NCBI GenBank assembly: GCA_015847255.1
Contig: JADLZK010007350.1
Coordinates: 806,001 to 870,000, forward strand
Length of the DNA stretch: 64,000 nt
Direction: 5' to 3'
Origin: Hyparrhenia diplandra
Taxonomy: Eukaryota; Streptophyta; Magnoliopsida; Poales; Poaceae
Shown: positions 44,331 through 53,288 of the stretch, in pieces
Layout: every line of letters starts with the position of its first letter
Position numbering within the stretch: the stretch's first letter is position 1
Notes under the pieces: generated by a model
The model's input: only the letters and a program-made list of their open reading frames with translations
Databases searched by the model: none
Told to the model about the DNA's origin: nothing
Translations under genes and position numbers: made by a program

Positions 44331-46568
44331 CTACCGGCCATGCGTAAGTGAGGAGGAGAGTAGATCCGAGAAGTTGACGGTGGACAGACGACGGCTCTGG
44401 AGAGGCAGATCAGCGGCGACCCGGCCTTCGAGCATATCCACAACAGTGAGCATGGTGGGCCTCATGTCCCACCGGCTCTGGATGCAGCACAGCGCCACCT
44501 TCACCACCGCCTCCACCTCGTCCTGGTCCACCAGCGCCATGGCTGCGTCCACCGCCTCCATGAGCTCGCCTCGCGCCATCTTGTCCCGGACGATGTAGGG
44601 GAAGAAGTCCCGCGTGAAGTCGGGCGTCGCCGACGACGACTCCATGGCGTCGTCCGTGGCAGCAGGGTCGAAGTTCCGGCGCCCGCCGACGAGCTCCAGC
44701 ACCGTCATGCCGTAGCTGAAGACGTCGGACTTGGCGGACACCGCGTTGACGAGCATCTCCGGCGCCATGTAGCCCGGCGTGCCCCTCCCGCGCGTGTCGA
44801 CGCTGCTCATGTCCCGGGTTATGGACATGGAGATGCCGAAGTCCGAGAGGTGTGCTCGGAGGTCGCCGTCGAGCAGGATGTTGCCCGGCTTGACGTCGAG
44901 GTGCAGAATCTGCTGCCAGCACTCGTGGTGGAGGTAGGCGAGCGCCTTGGCCACGTCGACGGCGATGCAGCGCCTGGTCGGCCACGGCAGGAGCCGCCGC
45001 CTCTCTTGTGTGCCGTGGAAGAGCCACGAGTCCAGCGACCCGTTGTCGAAGAAGGGGTACACCAGGTACCGGCTGCTGCTGCCCAGGCCCTGGCGCGGGA
45101 GGCAGTAGCCCAGCAGGCGCACCAGGCTGCGGTGGTGCACGTTGGAGACGATGGAGATCTCTCTAAGGAAGTCGTCGTCGCCGGCGACGGCGACGGGGCG
45201 ATCACCACCACCACCACCAGGTCCCGGGGTCGTCGTTATCCTTTTGACGGCCACAGCCGTGCCCGTGCCCGTGCCGTCGTCGTCGTCGAGGATGACGCCT
45301 CGAAAGACTTGAGCGAAGCCGCCTTGCCCCACCATGCTTCGGAAGTCTTGGGTCATGGTGCGCAGCTCGTCGTAGGAGAACTCCCGCATGGGGAACGCCG
45401 CCGCACGCCCTCCTTGTTGCCGTGGGAGCAGAAGGCGGCCTATTTCTTCATCCTGCAGCCACTCCGGTGCAAGCGTGGAAATGTACTGCAGCAGCCAAGG
45501 GCGTGCGATTGGATATAGCTTCCTCCTCCAGTACCGGTGAAGCCATGGCTGTGCAAGCGTATAGAGCTTCCAGATGCAGTGAAAGGATATGGCCACAACG
45601 TTGGCCATGAACATGATCCCAATGTGCAATCCGTGAGCACCAATTGAGACGAAGACGACGATGAGAACAAGTGCACCAAGAAATGCACCGGAAACGATGA
45701 TCTCCGTCCCACCGGAGGCGGCCCAGATGTGGAGACAAGCAATGGCAGGGTATATCACTATTTGCATGGGTAGACAATCAGTAGCAAGAGCAATAATGAT
45801 GTGAAATAGTAGGATTGCAATGACTGAAGCATGCAGCAGAAATAACTGAACTCTCTTCCTGTGCATATTATTAATAATAAAGAAGAAAGACCCTCCTGTT
45901 CCTAGACGACCACGAACAGGGTGGAGAAGATATTGCAAGAGCCAAGGGTGTGCACGTCGTGCCATCGGATAAAGCAGCAAGTAGCAGAGCTCCCAGATCT
46001 TGATGCAGTAGTGGTGGAGCCAAGGCCTTATCGCAACTGGATAAAGCTTGCAGATGCAGTGCGAGGATAGAGCGGCAGTATTGAAAATGAACCACAGTGT
46101 GGTGGATCCTAGTAAGGAGCCATGTGTAATGATTGAGAGATCCACAACAACCAGGGTAACTGCACCAAAAAACGCAACCAAGACAATGGCCTCCGTAGTC
46201 CGACCGGAGGAGGTGCAGATGTGGAGACAAGCAATGGCAGGGTAAAGCACTATTTGCATGGGTAAACAATCAGTAGCAAGAGCTAGAATGGTGTGAAAGC
46301 AGAAGAAACCAACGACTGAAGCATGGAGAATCGCTGCTCTCGCCCTCGAGCTTAGCCTAGACCAGCAGACAGTCGCTTGATGAAACGGGAAGCACACCCA
46401 GGTCGTCCAGACCTTGAAAGTGCTCATCAGCATGGTGGACAGATCAGACACCATGGTCGGAAGCAGAGAGATGACGACCCTGCTGCTGGTGCTGGATCCA
46501 TCTCCCTGCAGATCATCACCTTGAGGACGAGATGAAGAGGACGGGTCTTCTACATCTGCCTCTGCCAT
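44331..46568 (-). CDS. Multi-pass membrane receptor-like Ser/Thr kinase with duplicated membrane cassette
   Basis: A single open frame of 745 residues. Residues 1-30 are Ser-rich. Two related hydrophobic cassettes follow: 81-187 (LHASVVGFFCFHTILALATD, CLPMQIVLYPAIACLHI, CKLYPVAIRPWLHHY) and 245-346 (LHASVIAILLFHIIIALATD, CLPMQIVIYPAIACLHI, WKLYTLAQPWLHRY). Each has about three membrane segments. A cytosolic kinase domain spans about 397-715: FSYDELRTMTQDF, Gly loop GQGGFAQVFRG (414-424), catalytic Lys442 in VAVKR, Glu470, HLDVKPGN (556-563), DFG (576-578), GTPGYMAPEM (596-605) and RWDMRPTM (699-706). His-Leu-Asp replaces His-Arg-Asp, so this is a non-RD kinase. The kinase looks like the RLK/Pelle group, but there is no signal peptide or known ectodomain. 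A truncated relative lies at 50780-52275 with a conserved upstream region. The role is unknown; non-RD kinases are frequent in plant immunity. Confidence 0.9.
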   Translation of the reverse strand: MAEADVEDPSSSSRPQGDDLQGDGSSTSSRVVISLLPTMVSDLSTMLMSTFKVWTTWVCFPFHQATVCWSRLSSRARAAILHASVVGFFCFHTILALATDCLPMQIVLYPAIACLHICTSSGRTTEAIVLVAFFGAVTLVVVDLSIITHGSLLGSTTLWFIFNTAALSSHCICKLYPVAIRPWLHHYCIKIWELCYLLLYPMARRAHPWLLQYLLHPVRGRLGTGGSFFFIINNMHRKRVQLFLLHASVIAILLFHIIIALATDCLPMQIVIYPAIACLHIWAASGGTEIIVSGAFLGALVLIVVFVSIGAHGLHIGIMFMANVVAISFHCIWKLYTLAQPWLHRYWRRKLYPIARPWLLQYISTLAPEWLQDEEIGRLLLPRQQGGRAAAFPMREFSYDELRTMTQDFRSMVGQGGFAQVFRGVILDDDDGTGTGTAVAVKRITTTPGPGGGGGDRPVAVAGDDDFLREISIVSNVHHRSLVRLLGYCLPRQGLGSSSRYLVYPFFDNGSLDSWLFHGTQERRRLLPWPTRRCIAVDVAKALAYLHHECWQQILHLDVKPGNILLDGDLRAHLSDFGISMSITRDMSSVDTRGRGTPGYMAPEMLVNAVSAKSDVFSYGMTVLELVGGRRNFDPAATDDAMESSSATPDFTRDFFPYIVRDKMARGELMEAVDAAMALVDQDEVEAVVKVALCCIQSRWDMRPTMLTVVDMLEGRVAADLPLQSRRLSTVNFSDLLSSSLTHGR

Positions 46569-47160
46569 GTGCAGTAGTTTGAGGCTATACGATCTTTAGT
46601 AATAAACCGACACAACTAATAACAATAATCACAAAGAACAAGGCATGCAAGCAAAAGGGGAGCCTGCCTCTGTAAGATGGAGGACAGAGGAGCCAGCAGC
46701 AGGAACTTTGAGAGACGATTTCGATCGAGAAGAAACTGAATTAAGAAGAAAGATGCAGCCACATGCATGCATCGCGCCTCAGTCAAAAGATTTGATAGCG
46801 ACGTCGGAAATTTCCCAGTCGCTGCGGACGCACTAATCACGCTTGCCTACTTGTGTCGCCGACCGACCGCCAAACGAGAGCGACGACCCAAGCGCACCAG
46901 AACCTGGAGGCAACGCGGTCACCAGTCCACCCCGCGTCAGGAGTCTAGACAAGTCACCGTGCGCGTCGCCCAAGTGTCCTCATCAGCGCAGCGGCCCACA
47001 GTGGGCATGAGCCGTAGGGCACCGCAGCTGCGCCTGTGGAGCTCACGGCCTAGCGAGGCTTGTAACTGAATTCAAATATTTCCACTGCAAATTAAGTTGC
47101 GTGTTCTTCTCCAAACCTATCCCCTTCACCTATGCCTTCCCCAGTTCCAGTTCTAGTATC
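46569..47160. other. Kinase promoter region, then LTR-like sequence
   Basis: 46640-46840 is the kinase upstream region: GAGGACAGAGGAGCCAGCAG, CTTTGAGAGACGATTTCGAT and TTCCCAGTCGCTGCGGACGC recur near the truncated copy at 52390-52670. From about 47050 the sequence (ending CCAGTTCTAGTATC) looks like the end of an LTR followed by a primer-binding-type region that resumes at 49447 (TTGGTACTTAGAGCC), split by the LINE. Confidence 0.5.
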
Positions 47161-47172
47161 AGAGATGCTATC

Positions 47173-49434
47173 TTTTTTTTCGAAAGAACCAGCTTAGCCG
47201 GCTTTGATTGATAATAAGAAGGAGAAGCAATTAGCATCCAAGCTTACAAGCACGAGATGCGCCTCCCCCAAGAAGCCTAAGCATTTGGGGGCTTATTACA
47301 TAACGGATTACTCGCTAATTGAGTGAACTACTGTAAGTTGTTTGAGGGAACTACACCCAGCCGATGCCCACAGTAGTGCTGTATCCCGGATTCCTTGGAA
47401 CGTGGTTTGGCATGGCGACCTGCTATCCCTGAAGATGATGGCATTCCGATGGTTCCAGATTGTCCAAAGTGTTAAGATGGATAGTGTGTGCTCCTTGTTT
47501 CCTTTGTTTCCCAGGGTTTGGCTGAACCAATCTTCTAGCTCCATGTGTTCCACCCATTGGGTAGGGAGCATGCTGTTGCAACCGCTCCAAATTGCCACCG
47601 AATGCCAGACATTCCTAGAGTAGGGGCATTCAAAGAAGAGGTGTTGCGCCGTCTCTAGGTTTCTTTCACACTGCGCACAGAAGTAGCCATTCTCCCAACC
47701 TCGCTCCTGGAGACGAGCTGCTGTCCAAAGTCTGTTCTGGAGCAAAAGCCACAAGAAGAACTTGCACTTGGGGGGTGCCCATGCTTTCCAAATGAGGTCC
47801 TGGTGGTTTGATTGTATATGTCCGGCAAACTGAATCAAATATGCCGATTTTGCTGAGTATTGTCCCAAGCTTTCGAGAGTCCAAGAGATGGAGTCCTCTT
47901 CTTCTGTGTCGTCAAGATTTATGCCAACTTCCTGAATAGCTGTCCAAAGCTTGAAGAACTCGCTCAGCAGATCATGGTTCAGATTGTGCGATATGTCATG
48001 TATCCAGCGGTTGTTAAGGATTGCTTCTCTAACCGTCCTGTTCTTGCGCCTACTATGTTGAAAAAGGAGAGGGCAAATGTTAGCGGGTGTTCTTCCTCCT
48101 ATCCAGCTTGAGTTCCAGAACGAAGCTTTCCTTCCATTCCGGACCGTCACAACGGTGGCAGCATTGAAGAGTGCCCTGTCCTCACTGTCAACTGGTAGTT
48201 CGGAGCCATTCCATGGGCGCTCCATGCTGACCCAGCTGAACCACAGCCATCGATGATGCAGTGCTCTCACTGAATTTGTTCAGATCAATGATCCCAAGAC
48301 CCCCAAATTCCACCGGTTTAGCCACCGATGTCCATGCCACTTTGCATTTGCCTCCCTGTAATTTATTTGTCACCAGCCCAAAGGAAAAATCTCATCGATT
48401 TTGTCTAGTTCTTGAGTTGCTTGGGGGGTTTTATCGAGGTGAACAGATAAGTTGGCATGGAAGTTAGGACTGAACGGACCAACTCCCTTCTAGCAGCCTG
48501 GTTGAGGAGCCTGCCTTGCCATCCAGCCAGCTTGCTTCTTGATTTGTCCACAAAGCATTGCACATGTATCATTTTAGTGCGGCCGAGAGTGAGTGGCAAG
48601 CCCAAGCACGTCATTGAAACCCCACTTTCTTACCGAATCCTTCAGAATATGTTCAAGGTCCAGCTCCCCACACCTTATCGGCGCCAGCTGTGCACTTTTC
48701 TAAATTTAGTTTAAGTCGTGCATGAGCCAAATCTGTCTAAGATGCCAAAGAGTGCGTTGACCTCCTCCCCGACCGGGTTCAGAAAAATTACCGCATCGTC
48801 GGCGTACGAGAGAGAGTCTTAACTTCGCGTGTCTGCGCCTCTCAATGGCGAAAGGGTACCGGTGTTTGTTCTCGTGTCTCAGTATCGCCTGAAGAGTGTC
48901 GATGGCAAGGATGAACAAGTACGGACACAGGGGATCACCTTGTCTAAGGCCTCTGGAGTGGTTTATCCTGGTCCCCTCTGAGCCATTTAGTAAGACGGTT
49001 GAGTGGGAGCTTTTGAAAATGATTGTAAGCCAATCCCTCCATTTATCCGGAAAGCCACGGTGTTCCATTAATTCCGGCATATACTCCCATGATACGGTGT
49101 CAAAAGCCTTTGAGATGTCTAACTTGAATAGCGAGGGTGGTGACTTCTTTTTGTGGTATGCCGAGCCAAATTCGACGACATATAAGAAGTTGTCATGGAT
49201 GCATCTCGCTTAATGAACGCACTCGGGACTTTGATATCGATGATCCATTAGAGGTCTTAGCCGTAGTGCCAATGTCTTGGTGAGAAATTTTCCAAGTGAG
49301 TGTATCAAGGCGATGGGTGCGAAATCCTTGACCGCTTTCGGCAACACCGGACTTTGGCAAGAGGGACTATGTTTGCTCCATTAAGCTTCTCCAGGGGTCC
49401 AGCTCTGAGATTATAAAAGGAGTTCATTGCAGCT
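47173..49434 (-). mobile_element. 5'-truncated LINE with 12-bp target duplication
   Basis: AGAGATGCTATC flanks it (47161-47172 and 49435-49446). The minus strand runs from inside the reverse transcriptase (AAMNSFYNLRAGPLEKLNGA, 49433) through RGLRQGDPLCPYLFILAIDT (about 48950) and a YADDAVIFLNPV-type active site split by a frame change (about 48800). A 320-codon C-terminal frame follows at 48270-47308 with ASFWNSSWIGG, PPKCKFFLWLLLQNRLWTA, CERNLETAQHLFFECPYSRN and ILTLWTIWNHRNAIIF (zf-RVT). It ends in eight T (poly-A of the minus strand). Several frame breaks occur, so it is dead. Confidence 0.9.
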
Positions 49435-49446
49435 AGAGATGCTATC

Positions 49447-49840
49447 ATTTTGGTACTTAGAGCCAATTTTTCCAGATCGTGATTCTCTGTTCCGTCTCGA
49501 TTCACAAACGTCCCTGGTCGAGCTCTTCTTGGCGGCGAAACGATGCTGGGACTGCATCTTGAGGAAACCTTCACCAATGCCTTGTAGAACATCCATTGAG
49601 AGGTAAGGTGGCACAGTGGTGCCGGGAGATGAAGGGATCACGGCTAGAGGCACGAGGTTCTTCAAATGAGTTTTTGTTTTCGCTTGGTCTTTTTTGGCAA
49701 TGAGCTTTGTGGCCTTGAGGCTTCGTTCGGTGGTGATGCTTTACACTTTGGAGCTTTAGGATTGGAAAGAAAAATAAAGGCCCTTTATTTGCTGAATTGT
49801 TTTACCCCATCTCTGTCGTGGAGGGAGGCCCAAGCTCAAT
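49447..49840. other. Retrotransposon-like flank of the LINE target
   Basis: TTGGTACTTAGAGCC resembles the tRNA-Met primer-binding site (TGGTATCAGAGCC) of rice LTR elements and is followed by CAGATCGTGATTCTCTGTTC, an internal leader-like sequence. It may be the start of an LTR element's internal region that the LINE split. No long protein is readable. Confidence 0.4.
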
Positions 49841-50585
49841 GCAGGGCCAACGCAGCAGCCCAACATAAAAAGCAGCCCAACAGCGACTCTCCTTCCCTGA
49901 GTGACCACCCCCTCATATTTCGTCCCCCCGCCAATCAATCCCCTCGGTGCTTTGTTGGCCGGAGGAGGAGGAGGAGGAGGCGGCGGCCTTGAACGCCGAC
50001 CGCCGCCCCCGCCGCCCGCGGAGCCCCCTCGCTCTACTGCGCGCGAGCCCGCTGCTTCCCCGCCTTCTCCACCGAGTCCTTCTTCTCTTCCACCGACTCC
50101 TCCAAATCAGCAGACGGGAGAAGGAAGCGGGGAGGCCAACGGCAACGCAGGTGGAGCTCTGCGGCCCTCGCCTCCAGGCTCCGCGGTTCACCTCCTGGCT
50201 CCCTTACTCTGCTGCCTGCCTCGTCGGGTCGGGCTCCGGGCGCTGTTTCAGCTGTTGTCGGTTGGCTTGGCTTGTCCACCACGGCCCAACTCCCGGCTTT
50301 GAGCAGGTGTGAATTATCCACAATCCGACGATGCATTTGCATTGGGGACCGGCGAGGCAAAGGGAAGATGATGGCGCCTCTTGCTACTTCGGCCGCTCCG
50401 TCGTCCGTGCTCCTCCTCCAGTCCGTGTCGAGCTGCACTAGTCTTGTTGCGAACGCCGCACCGCCAGTGCCAGTGCCATCCACCTCCAAGATAACCCTCT
50501 CGAGCCACCGGCGAGAGGGATATGTAGCTTTTTCCTAATATTAGGATAATAATACAGATTGGTATCATGTGTAAGCTTAAGCCCG
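49841..50585 (+). pseudogene. 5' copy of the Sec14-like gene (leader and exon 1 only)
   Basis: The stretch from AGCAGCCCAACAGC (49871) onward matches 60285-61110: a pyrimidine-rich leader, GTCGGGTCGGGCTCCGG, leader intron start GAGCAGGTGTGAATTATCC, and exon 1 from 50368 to 50490. The exon is open and reads MMAPLATSAAPSSVLLLQSV to STSK, a likely chloroplast transit peptide. The splice donor AAG|GTAACC of the intact copy is AAG|ATAACC here. Homology stops near 50580 and none of the CRAL-TRIO exons follow, so this is a truncated duplicate. Confidence 0.85.
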
Positions 50586-50779
50586 GAGTCTCAATGGACA
50601 GTTTCATTGCACAGTTACCTCGACTGAGAACTAGGTAACTGTGCCACAAGAGTTTCATGGGGATGAAACTCCTCTCACATCTGATGAAACTTCCCCTATT
50701 AATTACCTTGCCACATCAGCAAAATTGCTTACATGTCACTAGCATTTAATGCCATGAAACTCCCATGAAATCCCCATTT
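50586..50779. mobile_element. Possible MITE at the duplication break
   Basis: Sequence with GAGTTTCATGGGGATGAAAC and CCATGAAACTCCCATGAAAT, short inverted motifs known from common rice MITEs. It fills the gap between the Sec14 fragment and the kinase pseudogene. Borders were not fixed. Confidence 0.4.
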
Positions 50780-52275
50780 TAGAACAAGGATGTGCACGTC
50801 GTGCAATCGGATAAAGGTGAAGCTCCCAGATCATCTGAAGACAAGAAGTGCTTATTGCAACGGGATAAATCTTCCAGATGCAGTGCGAGGACAGAGCCAC
50901 GGTAGATAGCTTGATGAAACACAAGTGTGGCTTTGTGGACGCCATGGTCTTGGCAAATGAGTGCGATATCCAAAACAAGCGGGGCAAGTGCAGCAAGAAA
51001 TGCACAGAAACAATCTTCTCCGTGCGAGTCCGACCGGATGAGGTGCGAGATGTGGAGACATGCAATGGCGGGGTAAACTAGTATTTGCGAGGGGTATACA
51101 AAGTGAGTAGCAAGAGCTAAAATGATGTGAAACGGAGGAAACCCACGACCGAAGCATGGAGAATCGCTGCTCTCGCCCTCGTCTTTGAGCCAAGACCGAG
51201 AAGATGTCGCTGCCAAGATGTCAACGGGGCCCCCGATCCCCGAATCCCGCGGGAATTCCCTATTAGGGGACGGGGATGGGACAAGTTTAATCCCCACGGG
51301 GATACAAATGGTAGGAAATATATACCCGTCGGGTTCCGGGCGGGGGGCGGGTCTGGTTTCCTAGTCCCCGTCCCCGATCCCCGCGAACCCGCCCGCTAAG
51401 TAACATGATCCCAAGATTCAAGGCCCATCTAAAGGCCCACTTCGGTGAAGATATATATAGTCGAGTGAAGTTTCTAACCCTAATTCCCTACTCCCCAACC
51501 CCATCCGTTCGACTCTGAGCTCCGGCCGCCGCTCTTCCGCACATAGCGCACGCATGCACCGCCGCCCGGTCGCCACCCGCAGCTCTCTACCTCGCCCGGC
51601 CGCCGCTCATCCACCCATAGCGCGCGTAGGACCCTGTTCACTGCATGCCGTCATCGGCCACCCCGACCACGAAGAAGAGAGATCCACTTCCTCAACTCTC
51701 AAGGGCGCATGCAAGAAGCGAGATCCACTCCTCAACTCTCAAGGGCGCATGCAAGAAGCGAGATCCACTTCCCCCTCAACTCACGTCGGCCGACCGCATG
51801 TGTTGATCTGCGTGATGGCCTTGGCGTGAATGTTGATGAATTGACCGTGAATAGCTATGAACTCATGCTTTGGGAGCCTAGGGACGGGGGATCCCCGACG
51901 GGGATTTTTCCCCAAGCGGGGGTCGGGGATGGGGAGAAAGCGCCCCGTGATCTCGGCGGGCGGGACGGGGGACGGGATTTTTCTCCTCGCGGGGACGGGA
52001 TGGGGAAGCAAACCCGACGGGAATTCCCGTTGCCATTTTGGGTCGCCCGCTTTGAAACGGGAAGCACGCCTGTGTCGTGCGAGACCTTGAAAGATCTCAC
52101 CATGGTGGGTGGGGGAAGCCGCCAGGAACAGATCATGATCATCAGACACCATGGTCGTCGGAAGGAGAGAGATGACGACCCTGCTGCTGGATCCATCTCC
52201 CTGCAGAATCAGATTATCACCTTGAGGACGAGATGAAGAGGAGGGGTCTTCTACATCTACATCGGCCTCTGCCAT
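50780..52275 (-). pseudogene. Truncated copy of the membrane kinase gene
   Basis: Starts MAEADVDVEDPSSSSRPQGD at 52275, almost identical to the intact kinase's start, and continues SSSRVVISLLPTTMVSD. An 829-bp hAT-like element interrupts it (51213-52041). Beyond that the first membrane cassette resumes: FHIILALATHFVYPSQILVY, PAIACLHIS, a CKLYPVAI-like RFIPLQ and RAHPC near 50790. Frames are broken. Sequence ends before the second cassette, and the whole kinase domain is absent. Its upstream region (52276-52690) matches that of the intact gene. Confidence 0.88.
51213..52041. mobile_element. Non-autonomous hAT-like element inside the kinase pseudogene
   Basis: Left end CCAAGATGTCAACGGG and the complement of the right end CCAAAATGGCAACGGG match at 14 of 16 positions. 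Flanks GTCGCT and GTCGCC correspond to a single GTCGCT in the intact kinase gene (46370), which marks the insertion point. Both subterminal zones carry many GGGGACGGGGAT-type units (51230-51400 and 51890-52030). The middle has a 40-bp unit (ATCCACTCCTCAACTCTCAA... GCAAGAAGCGAG) repeated about three times at 51675-51780. No transposase. Confidence 0.8.
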
Positions 52276-52880
52276 GTATAGTAGTATGTATGTTTGTGGC
52301 TATACGATCTTTAGTACTAAACAGTCACAATAATCACAAAGACAGAAAGAAATAATGACAAGAACATGGCATGATAAAAGGGGAGACCCGATCTGTAAGA
52401 TGGAGAACAGAGGAGCCAGCAGGAGCTTTGAGAGACGATCGATCGAGAAGAAGCGAAGATGCATGCAGTGGCTAGCACCGCAAACAATATACTTGGTGGA
52501 TCGCCGGCCGTCGTCGGAGCAAGCAATAAGTGATACTTGGACTTGGTCCAAGATGAGATGAGACCACATGCATGCACCACCTCTTAAAAAAGAAGGGAAA
52601 ACTCCAACGTAGCAGTCAAAAGAGCGACGTCGTGGGAAGTTTCCCAGTCGCTCCGACGCACTAACTTGTGTTGGGTTGTGTCAAGTCCATCCCCGCCACC
52701 GCCCATTGAAGCTTTGACCTGGCACCCCGCAGTGCGTCTCTGCCTTTCTTCTACATCTGCCATGTGTAGTTGCCAACACTAACCATTTGTGTTTAGCTTG
52801 TATGATGAGTCATTGGCAACAAGTCAACATCTTTTTCTATTTTAATTTCCTTCTACTTCGGCTACTCTTACCCGGCACAC
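52276..52880. other. Duplicated kinase promoter region
   Basis: Matches 46569-46850 in blocks such as ATGGAGAACAGAGGAGCCAG, CTTTGAGAGACGATCGATCG and TTTCCCAGTCGCTCCGACGC. It shows that the duplication included upstream DNA. The part from 52690 on is not recognised. Confidence 0.65.
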
Positions 52881-52883
52881 GTG

Positions 52884-53288
52884 GTGTGTCGAACGACGTT
52901 ATTTCTCGGCTTTGTGTTTGTGCGGTGTTGAGCTCGAGATGGTGGCCGGGCGACGAGTGGAAGATCAAGGAAGACGTGCAGTGCCGATGGACCCGGAGCG
53001 GTGAAGGGTGGATGTGAGGCTTGAATCGAGAGACCGGATCATTGGGTGCCTAGCTGTAGTGGCTGACACTTGGGACATCGACAAGTGCGAGGACGCGTAG
53101 AGTGACCGTGTCGATCTAATCAAGACGGCGGGCGTGCAAGTCGGCGGGCGGTTCAAAAGACTTGGCGGCCGGGCGGTCGAAGGCGGCGGTGATACATGTC
53201 GGCAGTTTGGTGGTTTGGGCCTCAAAACCATCGGCGGCAGGTTTCGCGGGTTTGAGCCTCAAAACCCGGGCGGACGTTCCAATAGAGG
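52884..53288 (+). mobile_element. Older LTR retrotransposon, left part (split by the 4-kb LTR)
   Basis: From about TGTGTCGAACGACG (52886) the sequence has the look of an LTR or leader (TGGTGGCCGGGCGACGAGTG and similar GC-rich blocks). It is cut at 53288 by the element below and appears to resume at 57364. Borders and family are uncertain. Confidence 0.4.
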
